From: Erwinia sorbitola
Lineage (GTDB): Bacteria; Pseudomonadota; Gammaproteobacteria; Enterobacterales; Enterobacteriaceae
Reading direction: 5' to 3'
DNA: 64,000 bases
Assembly (NCBI RefSeq): GCF_009738185.1
Contig: NZ_CP046509.1
Span: 3,351,501-3,415,500 of the forward strand
Shown here: one piece after another, positions 16,627 to 27,100 of the stretch
Position numbering within the stretch: the stretch's first letter is position 1
Layout of the letters: each line of letters starts with the position of its first letter
The notes under the pieces: model-generated
The model's database searches: none
The model's input: only the letters and a program-made list of their open reading frames with translations
Told to the model about the DNA's origin: nothing
Program-made: the position numbers and the translations under genes

Positions 16627-19600
16627 ATGTCCAGCCCAGCCACGTCATTAGAAGAGATCTGCCCCGGACTCTATTTAATTGCCGCACCGGCGTTGCCTGA
16701 TGCCGATACCAGCCCGCTATGGGTCTATTTTCTTGTGAGTGAAACCAGCAAACTATTAAAAAAACCCGGTAAGAAAAAAACAGCTATTCTCTCGCAGACG
16801 TTAAATAAAGATGCAGCAGAGATAACGCTGACGGGCAGCTGGAGCACACTTTCTGGCTGGTACTTTTTTACCCAAAGCGAAATAAACCCACAGCAGGCGT
16901 TGCAGTTTGTCATCGATGCCCGTCAGGCATTTCCGCCGCTACCAGCCTCTACCAGCCGTGCACATACTATTTTATGGCTACCCGATCCAAAGATTCTGAC
17001 GGCGGTCGGCAGCATCAGCACGCAGCAGGTCGGGCGCTTTAATACCATTGCGGCAGCAATGACGCTGGACTGGGATGGTTTATCTCTCAGTTTACAGAGT
17101 GGGATCCGCGCCGATCTGACGCAGGTTAACGGTTATCCGGTGATCCAGTTCAGCACTAAAAGCGCCGATCTCGATCTGGTCACCCTGAGTTACTATCAGG
17201 TACAGCAAACGCTGGGCTATCGCAGTGACGGCTGGCTGATAAATCTCTATCTGGATGGCCCTGCCGCAGGCAGCCTCAGCTTCGGCGTCGGGCTGGATCT
17301 GAATCTGCTGACCGCGAGTTTCGGCTGTAACTTCAGCTATACCGTTGGCCAGTCCCGCACGGATCTGCTGCAATATCCTCTCTACCCGGCAATACCGTTC
17401 CAGTCAGGGGAGTACTGCGCTTTCGCTGTCTGGCTCAATCCTCTGCTGCCGCTGCGGGCTGGCTCCAGCCGTTTTCAGTTCGATACCACCGGATTGATTG
17501 GCAAAATCAGCTGGAAAAACCAGGCCACCAGTCTGCTGACAGATTATTTTTTCACTAACAACGGCGCGGCGCTGCAATTACAGCCGGTTGACCCGATGAG
17601 CGGCATTTCGCCTGCTCCAATGGCAACGGGGGCTGGATTTGCCTTTTCCCTGCGACCGGCCGCTGCTTCGCCGTCAGGCTGCGAACTCTATCTCTCTCCG
17701 GTGGGTGATTATCACCTGACCGCTGCCAGTTCACCTGAACAGCCGGCGCTACTTCAGGTGATGCCAGGGCTATTTACCCGCGAATTTTTTCGCATCAATA
17801 GCGGCGATACCCTGCGCTTTATTAATCATCAGCCCGGCCGGGCGCAGGCTTTTAGCCTGGCAGCATCCCCCGGTGAACCCGCGCCGGATGAAGATCAAGA
17901 TGAGATCCTCACAGCAGCCTGCACCACCTCCTGGGCGCAGTGGCAGGAGCTGGCCGCTCCCGGATGCTATTTTGGCCAGCCTGCCTCCGCCAGCTTTTTT
18001 GGCGACATGCCCGGACAGCCGTTTCCCATCGCTATTGATGTGCTGCTGGAAACCTTCACCACCAGTGCCCTCTTTCCGTGGGTACCCTATGGCGGCAGTG
18101 CAGGCAACGGCATGCTTAACCCGGCCGCCAGCAGCGCCGACTTCTCCCGCTTTGAGGCCTCAATTCTTGGTGCCGCACGCCACAGTGCACTGACGATTAA
18201 TTCCGACGGCCCGGTATTTATACCGCAGAATGCCACGCTTCCCTCAGCGAACCTGATCAGCGTCACCAACCCTCAGGGGGTGTTGATTGACGTGAACAGC
18301 GATGGTCGCTGGAACAGCCTGACGCTGGCGATGGAAGAGGCGCATGAGGATGCCAGCCCACCGGAACCGCAGAGTTTTTTACAGTTTCTGTCGAACGACT
18401 CTCCCACGGGTTTTCCCAGAGATCTGGCGCTGACCCTGACGCAGAATCAGCTGTTTTATGTGGTCACACTCCCCGGTGCCGACTGGCTGTTTCACAGCAT
18501 AACGTGGGTGGGTGGCTTTAAGTTCGATATGTCGCTGCTGGACGGGCAGACGATTATGGTATTTAAGTTCAACACAACCGCCACACTCAATGAACTGAGC
18601 CAGCGCCACGGCTTATGGACGGCGGCAAAACGGTATAATCGCAACCCCGCCGCCGTATCCGGCTCGTTACAAAGTGCTATCGCCTTTGCGCAGGCTGAGT
18701 CGCTGGCACCAAACGATCCTTTTGAAAACTTCAACCGTATCGTCAACGATAAAGAGTGGACGGGCGTGCTGTTTTTCAATGCCAGAATCAACGGTAACGG
18801 GATGCCAGCCGACCTGCAAATGCTGCTGGGTGGGATCAACGGCGGGCTGCGCGCGCACCATATTGGTATTCAGGGCAATCTCTTTGGCCACAGCGCATCA
18901 CCTGAGCAGCTCAGAATTAAAAAAACATCGCTGTTTGGCGTGATTTTCTATGATGGTGCCAGCCATATGGCCAGCCCTGCGGTGCAGGAACAGCCGGTGG
19001 ATTATGAGGTGGAAAAACTGATCGTGGTCTTCAGTAACTCGGCTATCGCCCAGTTCAATACCACGGTGGGGCTGACGCTGAATCAGCTGTTTGGCCGGGC
19101 GGTTATCAAACAGGATGGTGGCACTGCCAGCCCAAATATCAATCCGAATACGTTAAGCATTAAAGGTAAATATCAGGCCAATAGCGATGGCGTCGGGCAG
19201 GTGATCTTTATCAGCGACAGCGGCTTTACCTATCGCATTAAGCCTGCCACCGTGAGTGCCACCCAGGTTATTGACCATATCAGGCTCGACAGAGCCTCGC
19301 TGGTTCCGGTCAGCAGTACGCCGGGCAGTGGCGATAACAGCAGCATCGTGGTGGCGCAGTTTATCCTCTCCGGACAGCTGTGGTTTAACGCCGATCCCTT
19401 CCCCAATAGTGACGGTCTGGATCTGTTCTCCTACGGTAACGACAGCGAAGGACTGGCGCTGTCAGGGCTGGCGGTCAATATTCAGTTCACCCTGGACGAG
19501 ACAGGATCCAGCGAACCGGGCAGTAAAACGGTGATGCTGGATATCAGTAAACTCAGCGCACAGCCAAAAAATGAGGCCATCCGCCCCGATAGCCTGATGT

Positions 19601-20259
19601 ACAGCATTCCTCTAAAGTTCTCACGCTTTCTCAGCGCCGAAGGCGGTTCACCGCTTAATGCGGCAAAACTCAGCGCCACCAGCGTCAATATTTTACAGCT
19701 GGAGGGGCATACCCCTCCCGCCCTCTCCGTACCCACGATCCTCTCCTCACCGGATGCACCTGTTTCACCGAAAGTGACCCCGGCAGTACCCGTTTCATAT
19801 GTCACCAGTTCGGCACGCTATGCGCTGGAGTTCGACATGTTGCTTGGCTCTTTGGGGGCGCTAGGTGCCAATGCCAGGCTGAATGCCAAAGTGATCCTCG
19901 CCTGGGGGCCGTCTGCCACCGTACCGGATAACGACGCCGCAGCGCTGTTCGTCCAGCTGCCGCAGCTGTCGGCCGGGGCAGGCGGCTTTGAGCTGGAGGG
20001 GATTCTGAAAACCACCTTTGGTGATGCCAATCTGCTGAAGGTGGATCTCGATGATGGCCGTCAAACGGTCTATGCCTTTTTGTTCAACAACATTCAGCTC
20101 AGTGTCTTCGGCTACCGCTTCCCGCCTGGCATGCTGATTGATTTTATGGTGTTTGCCGGAGCAACAACCCCCGGTAAAAAAGAAGCCACCAATGGCAATA
20201 ATCTGGCGTGGTTCCTCTCGGCTCAACCGCAAAATGCCACTCCTCAGGGGGCGCGATGA
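16627..20259 (+). CDS. 1210-residue protein of unknown function
   Basis: I recognise no domain. It has no signal peptide, no membrane span and no P-loop. The composition is beta-rich, with many alternating hydrophobic/polar strands and short Gly/Ser/Pro turns; serine-proline pairs occur about 14 times, mostly after Ala, Gly or Ser. Cysteines are few. The N-terminal 100 residues (EEICPGLYLIAAPALPD) look like a separate domain, and a Pro/Ser-rich hinge lies near residues 1035-1060 (SSPDAPVSPK). A GGGAG site precedes ATG 16627. Its stop overlaps the next start (ATGA), so the two following small proteins are coupled to it. A structural, surface or toxin-like role is possible, but nothing in the sequence decides. 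Confidence 0.8.
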   Translation: MSSPATSLEEICPGLYLIAAPALPDADTSPLWVYFLVSETSKLLKKPGKKKTAILSQTLNKDAAEITLTGSWSTLSGWYFFTQSEINPQQALQFVIDARQAFPPLPASTSRAHTILWLPDPKILTAVGSISTQQVGRFNTIAAAMTLDWDGLSLSLQSGIRADLTQVNGYPVIQFSTKSADLDLVTLSYYQVQQTLGYRSDGWLINLYLDGPAAGSLSFGVGLDLNLLTASFGCNFSYTVGQSRTDLLQYPLYPAIPFQSGEYCAFAVWLNPLLPLRAGSSRFQFDTTGLIGKISWKNQATSLLTDYFFTNNGAALQLQPVDPMSGISPAPMATGAGFAFSLRPAAASPSGCELYLSPVGDYHLTAASSPEQPALLQVMPGLFTREFFRINSGDTLRFINHQPGRAQAFSLAASPGEPAPDEDQDEILTAACTTSWAQWQELAAPGCYFGQPASASFFGDMPGQPFPIAIDVLLETFTTSALFPWVPYGGSAGNGMLNPAASSADFSRFEASILGAARHSALTINSDGPVFIPQNATLPSANLISVTNPQGVLIDVNSDGRWNSLTLAMEEAHEDASPPEPQSFLQFLSNDSPTGFPRDLALTLTQNQLFYVVTLPGADWLFHSITWVGGFKFDMSLLDGQTIMVFKFNTTATLNELSQRHGLWTAAKRYNRNPAAVSGSLQSAIAFAQAESLAPNDPFENFNRIVNDKEWTGVLFFNARINGNGMPADLQMLLGGINGGLRAHHIGIQGNLFGHSASPEQLRIKKTSLFGVIFYDGASHMASPAVQEQPVDYEVEKLIVVFSNSAIAQFNTTVGLTLNQLFGRAVIKQDGGTASPNINPNTLSIKGKYQANSDGVGQVIFISDSGFTYRIKPATVSATQVIDHIRLDRASLVPVSSTPGSGDNSSIVVAQFILSGQLWFNADPFPNSDGLDLFSYGNDSEGLALSGLAVNIQFTLDETGSSEPGSKTVMLDISKLSAQPKNEAIRPDSLMYSIPLKFSRFLSAEGGSPLNAAKLSATSVNILQLEGHTPPALSVPTILSSPDAPVSPKVTPAVPVSYVTSSARYALEFDMLLGSLGALGANARLNAKVILAWGPSATVPDNDAAALFVQLPQLSAGAGGFELEGILKTTFGDANLLKVDLDDGRQTVYAFLFNNIQLSVFGYRFPPGMLIDFMVFAGATTPGKKEATNGNNLAWFLSAQPQNATPQGAR

Positions 20260-20546
20260 AAGCAACAGAAAAGACGGTCAACGATGTGATGCTGTGGCTT
20301 AACCAGAACTATGGCCTCTCTCTGCCGGTTTTACCGTTAAAAGGCTGGGCAAAAACGGTAGTGGCACTGTGGCAAAAACTGGTCAACGGTGCGCCGGAAC
20401 CAGGCCCGCTGCCGCAAAGCATCGAGATCGAAGGTGAATGGCAGCCGCTGGCCGGGAGCCGTTTTACCGTCACCCATATTCGGATCGAGATTCGTGATTC
20501 CGATAAAACCGGCAGTAAACCGTTAGTCCACAAGAGGAAGGCATGA
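20256..20546 (+). CDS. 96-residue protein of unknown function
   Basis: The ATG at 20256 overlaps the stop of the 1210-residue gene as ATGA, and its own stop overlaps the next start in the same way. The N-terminal half is helical (NDVMLWLNQNYGLSLP, WAKTVVALWQKL) and the C-terminal half looks like two or three strands (SRFTVTHIRIEIRDSD). Its N-terminal plan, an interaction helix followed by LPVLP, resembles the beginning of the next protein's SINDFLDWLNETFSVPL segment, so the two may be distant relatives. The size and tight coupling suggest a small partner or chaperone made in fixed ratio with the large proteins; this is inference. Confidence 0.7.
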   Translation: MKATEKTVNDVMLWLNQNYGLSLPVLPLKGWAKTVVALWQKLVNGAPEPGPLPQSIEIEGEWQPLAGSRFTVTHIRIEIRDSDKTGSKPLVHKRKA

Positions 20547-21037
20547 TGACCAAATTGGCGGTAACAGCTTCTCCCGCAGGTTCCCCCGCCGGGAACGCGG
20601 TGACAGTGGCAATCAGCAGCTCATTTCTGATCAATGGACAGTCCGTGGCGATTAGTAGCCAGGATATCGACAATATCAAAAAAGGGATCAACTTCCAGCT
20701 GGCGCAGCCCGTGGCGCTCGGCAGCATCAATGATTTTCTCGACTGGCTGAACGAAACCTTTAGTGTGCCGTTAACGGCAAAAGAGCTGGGCGACATGATC
20801 GGCAAACTGCCGGACTCGCCGCTGGTGGTGAAAAATATCAAGGATGCCCTCAACGGGATTTTATCGGCGGTGATCACTATTACGGTGCTCTCGGTCAATA
20901 CTGCCACCGGCGAGTACCGTTTCGGCGTCACCATGACACCGCTGGAGCCAATCAGCATTCTGAATGTGCTGAGTCTGGAAACCATCGGCGTGGAGATCGG
21001 TTCATCAGAAACGCCAGCGGGCAGTCCGGCGGGCTGA
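20543..21037 (+). CDS. 164-residue protein flanked by PAGSPAG motifs
   Basis: The start (ATG 20543 or 20546) overlaps the preceding stop. A Ser/Pro/Gly-rich head with ASPAGSPAGN and a tail with TPAGSPAG enclose one folded domain of about 140 residues. The domain holds SINDFLDWLNETFSVPLTAK, a segment resembling the N-terminal parts of the 96-residue protein (VNDVMLWLNQNYGLSLPV) and of the 2349-residue protein (SINDIWDLFSEQLASVTG). A long hydrophobic strand pair follows (ILSAVITITVLSV). No export signal is visible. The gap to the giant gene is 65 bases. Confidence 0.72.
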   Translation: MMTKLAVTASPAGSPAGNAVTVAISSSFLINGQSVAISSQDIDNIKKGINFQLAQPVALGSINDFLDWLNETFSVPLTAKELGDMIGKLPDSPLVVKNIKDALNGILSAVITITVLSVNTATGEYRFGVTMTPLEPISILNVLSLETIGVEIGSSETPAGSPAG

Positions 21038-21102
21038 ACGCTGAAATCCTGAGCTGAAGCACTGCGGCGAAATCCTCACTTCCCCTAACCGACTGGCTGA
21101 CT

Positions 21103-24100
21103 ATGACTGATATCATTCTGAAAATTGCAGGTAGCGCGTTTGGTGTGCCGATGAATGTGGATATGCAGGTGGCCGGTGGCCCCTTCTCATTTTCACTGAA
21201 AACGGAACAGTCCATTTCTATCAACGATATCTGGGATTTGTTCAGCGAGCAGCTTGCATCAGTGACCGGCGTGGCATTGCCCACCATTCCGCCCGGCCCA
21301 TGGCAGAAGATAATGGACGTGAGGATTTTTCCCTCTTTATGGATCACCCCTGATGGCGGTACCGGCAACACCAGCGCGTTTCTGCTGCTGACGCTGGAAG
21401 AAGAGCTGTCGCTTGGGGTGAATTACCATGCTGCCGGATTCGACATCACCATTGAACCGAACATTATTATTACCGGACTGGTGATTGGTTATGACGGTGC
21501 AGGCGATGGCCTGACGGTGAAAGCCCGTATTAAAACCCCGGTGAGCAGCGGTAATAGCCGCAGCCTGAACGCCAGCCCGGCAAACAGCAAAGAGCAGCTG
21601 GTTAACTTCCCGTTCCCGCTTCCGGCACAGAACTCCGTCTCCTCTTTCAAACTGAATTATCTTGGCATCGGCCAGCGCGTTGGCCCGACTCCTCAGGTGC
21701 CCGGCAGCGGCAACCCGATGGATCTCATTTTTAATCAGCTGGAAACCCAGCTGACAGGCAACGATCCGGAAACTATTATCACCCGGCTGGCACATGATTT
21801 TTACCAGCCGGATCGCGACTGGTTTATCGCCGCAGACGTTGAGTTGCGCGAACTGCGCCTGCGTGTGCTGTTTAACGATCCGGCGATGTACGGCCTTGAA
21901 GTCAGTATTCCGATGACCAGCCCGCCCTCATTTTTTAGCGGTCTGCTGTTTGAAATTCTCTATCAGAAGCTCGGGCCAAATCTTGGGGTTTACTACGGCG
22001 CTCTGACGCTGCCTTACGGTATGCGGCGCATCCCGCTGGAAGGTTTTATCCTGATTCTGCCAGGCTTTTCCGCGTGGATCTATACCAACGGCGATTTTCG
22101 CATCAACGTTGGCTGGCCGGTCACCCCGGATAACGCCATCGGCATCTCTTTCGATATTCTCACCGGCTGGGCCGGATTTTATTTCGCTAAATTACGCAGC
22201 GGTGATAACCCCGGAGCCCTGCCCAGCGTTAATTACAATCCGATTCTGGAGTTCGGTATTGGCGTAGCGGTGACGGCAGGCATCAGTATCAGCGCCGGCC
22301 CGCTCAGTGCCAGCCTGGCCGTCAGCCTGTCGGCCAGCTTCCAGGGATTGCTGGCATGGGAGGCCAGCGGCAGCTCTATTGCCAACCCGCCAGACCACTA
22401 CTGGTTTGCCGGCAGCGCCTCGATATCCGTGCTACTCCAGGGCAGCGTCGATCTGGCAATTATTAAAGCCTCGGTGATGGTGAGCTTCAGCGTCAGCGCC
22501 GGGGTGGCGTTTGAAACCGGTTATCAGACGGTCATCCCCATCTCAGCATCGGTCAGCGTCAGCGTCTCACTGAAGGTGGTTTTCTTTACCATTCATCTCT
22601 CCTTCCACACTACGGTAAATCATACTTTCTATATTGGTGATGGCACCCCGGCTTCGCTTAATGGCCCGCTGGCACCCGGACTAAACGTAATGTCGTCGGC
22701 GCCGCAGGCCTGGCAGAAGATAGTCACCAGTGCCAGAGAGTATGCCACGCTGCAACGCACGCAGCTGGCAGACGCCCTGCGCCCGCTGCATGATGTGCAT
22801 GAGCCGTTACGTTTTCGTGCCAGCAGCGCCCGGCAGCCAGGCATAAACAGGCTGCAATCGGCGCTGACTACCCTCGACGTGGTGTTTGTGCTGCAACCGA
22901 CCGTGGTCTGGGATAATCAGCAGCAGCCCTGCGTTAATCTGATCGCCTCGCTGGTGATGGAGTGCCCGGCCCCCAACGCGCCAGCGCTGGCCTCCCCCGA
23001 TGCGGCCACCGGATACGAAGTTGTCATCATTAAGCTGCTGAAATGGTTAATGACTTTTATTCCAGAGCCGCATATTGACCAGCCGCTCTCCGTGACCTTA
23101 CAGGCTTTATCTGCCCGGCTCGGCAGCGGCAGCGCCGAACCCGGCCCGGCCTTTGGTGGCAAAGATGGTTTCCGCACGCTGCTGGAGGCGTTCTTCGCCA
23201 GTACATTGTGCTTTACGCTACGCGGTGTCAGTAGCGGAGAGATCCCCTTTGCTACCGCCGCTGTGCTGCCGATGTTCGACTATTTGCGCATGGAGACAGG
23301 TGCCGACAGCGTGGACTTTTCTCGCTTTAATCCCACGCCTGCTAACTACGCCAGCGCACTTAACATCTATTTTGATAACGTCGGGCTGGTCGGCAGCGAG
23401 CGCACGGAGCAAGTAAACAGCAGCATCTTACAGGCGGAAGTCTCGCCGCCGGAAGGGCCTGCAATGGCCAGCTATCTGTTTGCTGACTACTTCCTGATGA
23501 TTGCCCGCTACGCGCTGGAAACGCTGATCCAGGATGCGCAGCAGTACGAAAAACAGCAGGAAACCCAGCTAAGACGCCGGGCGAAACAGGCTGCCGCTAA
23601 CCATATTGATGCCAATAATCCGCTCGCTTTTCTTGCCGCCATCGGCCCGGAACTCCTGACCGCAAACCCGACTCAGGAGCTCAACACTCTGCTGGATAAC
23701 CTGGCTTACTGGAGCATTGCCGGTTTTGGTTCGCGCTATCTGATGTCCGGACTGCAACTGCCGGATCCGGCGCAGGTGCCGCCGCAGGTAACGCCGCAAA
23801 ATATTACCGCCATCCCGACCTCTGCGTTATATCTGCTGTCGGGCCAGCAGTATGCAGTCAGCGGCAGCCCGCCGGATGCCGCTGCCACATTGCGATTTAC
23901 CCCTGGTCTCGAGGTTGACTGGATCCAGTTTGCTGCGGCCAGCCCCGGCAGCGCCAGCGCCGGATTTGATATTCCCGCCGCTCTGCCAGAGAATCCGGAT
24001 CCGCAGTGGATATTCCATACCACTTCCGCCTCTCCGGCACCGCTTACCGCCGATACCCTGCTGGTTAATCCGCTGCCTGCGGCGCTGTCAGCCCCCCTGG

Positions 24101-27100
24101 GCTATCAGCTGAAAAACAGCCTTGCATGGCGTAACGTGCAGGATGCCCGCACGCTGTATATCTTCCCGCAACCGCTGCTGAACCGGCTACAGGCACTGCT
24201 CACTCAACCGCCAGAGCAAGCGCACCTGCAACTCAGCCTTGAGGGCAGCGAGCAGGATCAGGACATAGCCAACAGCCCCATCGGCGCAGTTGCCACGCTA
24301 CAGATTCGCCTTTCGCTGACTCAGGTCAGTACAGCCGCTCTCCATCGCGACGGCTCCCCGGCCTCACCGCAGCCAAAAGTGCAGCCCAATATCTACCAGC
24401 TGAACGGCACGGACGAAGCGACCCGGGAACTGATCTATCAGGCACTGCAGGGGGATCTCTCAGGCGCTACGCTGCGCCTGCTCTATCTGCCGCAGGGCAG
24501 CACTGAATGGGTATCCGATGATCTGGATCCGCTGGTGCTGTTAGCCAAACTCAACCTGTCGACGCTGAATCAGGTTGAGCAGGTCAGCCGTATGCACAGT
24601 ATGATGCTGGCTGCCCTGCCAGCCGACAGCGATGCAGCACTGGTCAGTGATGCACAGCGTTTCCTGCGGCTGGTGTGGGAACTGAGCGTGGTTCGTGCGC
24701 CGGGTTATTATCTGCATTATCGTTCCCGCGACGGGCAGGGGCTGCCGGACACGCTGTTTGCCGATACCGCCAGCTCCAACGGCTCGCCTGATGATCCCAC
24801 CCAGAAAACGGTACAGGGCAGCCATGCCGGCACCGCCGACCTGATGATTATTGTTGAGTTTGGCGACCAGCCCGCCAGCCAGCTGACTCTCTCACCCTGC
24901 CATAACAGCCTGTGGATTGACGCTGACAGTCAGATCGCCGCGCTGATCGGCCAGCTGTACGATGCCAGCGGAGAGCCGCTCTACGCCTGGCAATCGGCGT
25001 ACGCTGCGGGCAATATCGGCTTTGCCGCCAGCTGGACGCCGGCCAGCGCTCCTTCCCCTGCACCATCGATTGCGGTCAGCCACCTGTATCATCTGATGCA
25101 GTACCGCATTGTCGCCGACGGCACGGAGTACCGCGACTCGGTTTGGAGCCTGCCGGTGGGGCCGACGGAGAGTAGCGCAGCATCCTCGCCCGATGCGCTT
25201 TGGCAGCTGCAACAGCTGGTGCCGCTGGTGCCGTTCTGTAGCGCCGGCAGCAACCCTTATGCGGTTATCGGCCACCCCGCCACGCTCTCATTCCGCCTGT
25301 GCGATATGTACGGCAACCCGCTGGCCAGCACGCACAATGACAGTTTTATACCGCTATACAGCGACCCGCTGATCGCACTGGGAGAGTGGCCGGGATTAAA
25401 GAGCACTTACGCTTTCCTGGCTGACAGCGCAGCCTCGCCGGATAAGGCACTGCTGCTGGTGGAGCTGGAGTTCAGCCCCAATATCGTTGAGCCGCTGACG
25501 TCCCCGGGCAATGACACCCGCGCACAGTGGATCAGCATGCGTGACAAATTCCAGCGCATTATCGATCAGCTGAACGATGCACACTGCCACTTTTCACTAA
25601 GCTGTAGCCTGATAAACGGCCCGCTGCCTGACGATCCCACGCCGGATCTGCTGGCGTTCGCGACTCTGATTCTCGGTGAGATTAACCAGCATATTCTCGG
25701 CAGTCACTCTGCGTTGATCGGCGCGCCGGATACCGTGCTGAAGCAGCCCCTTTTATTTGATCTGCCCTATGCCCTGCTGACGCAGCAGGTGCACGATATT
25801 GTCGATATTGGCGTTAGTCTCAACACCCGACGCGACAGTAATCTGGTGGACAGCGAGGTGGTGGAAAAAATACCGCAGGTCGGCCAGGTCAGTTACCCGC
25901 TGCTGGCCCGACTGGCATTGACGGATAGTGCGGGGTCGCCCGCCAGCCCGCAGAGTGACGATCTCAGCCTGAACGCTTTTGCTCTGAATTTTGAGCATGC
26001 TTTCAGCTGTTTCGATGGAAAAGATGGCTGCCTGAAACTGGCGCAGCGTGCGGGAGAGCAGATCGGCAGCGGCAGCAGTCAGCAACAGGATTTGTGGGCG
26101 GTACGTTTCAGCGCCAGCCAGGGGTTTAGCGTGACCTTTGCCCCCGAGCCTCTCTATTTTGCGTTGCGCCCGCTGAATATTATTCCGCGCAGCGGGATGG
26201 TCGATAACAGGCAGTATAACGATGTGGATATGGATGCCTGGGCCAGCAGTTTCTTCAGCGCCTTTGATACCTTCCTGTCGCCGCAGATGGGCGTTGCCGT
26301 GGCCCTGCTCGACCAGCAAAACCAAACCAACTACTACGATCTGCTGATGCAGAGTAAACAAAAACTGGCAAAGGCGATCCCATATGGACTGGTGCCAGTT
26401 TTGCAGAAAGATGCAGATAGCGGTGAGGGGGACAGCGCTGCGGCGCAGCAGCGTTTACAGCAGGCATTGCTGGAAAATCTCTCCAGCGCTTACACCGTAT
26501 CCACCATTGTGCAGCTGCCGGTGAGCGTCAACGTACAGGGCATTGCTGACGATACCAGCCCGCAGCAGGCCCCCCAGCTTTACGGCAGCCTGCAACAGCC
26601 GCCGCAGGGTTCACCTCCGGGTGAAAACAGCAGTAATCTGTATCAGTTCACGCCCGTTACGCTGGATCTGGCTGGCGGGACACAGTGGGCCACCAGCCTG
26701 CTGACGGTGGCAAAACCCGGGGATCAGTCGAGCATCACCCTGCCGTTAGAGTATCAGGCCAGCTATCTGCAACACGATTTTACCCCTGACCAATCGCAGG
26801 ATGGTTACGTACCCAGCTCCTGGCTGAAGTTTGTTCTGCCGGATAGCGAGCCGCTGGTGATGCCCGTTACCGCCACAGGTTCACCGTCGGACAGGGCAAC
26901 AATCCCCATTCCGCTGCCGTTTGAACCGCCACTGCCGATGCTGGTTTCGCAACAGGCGCTGGGCGTGGAGATGACATCCCCCTCATCCAGCCCCGGTTCG
27001 CTGGCCGATGAAATTGCCCAGGCGCTGCAATGGCGTTATCGGGTTCAGGTCTCGCTGGATCTGAAAGATCAGGATCAGTTCTATTTCGATTTTACCCGCA

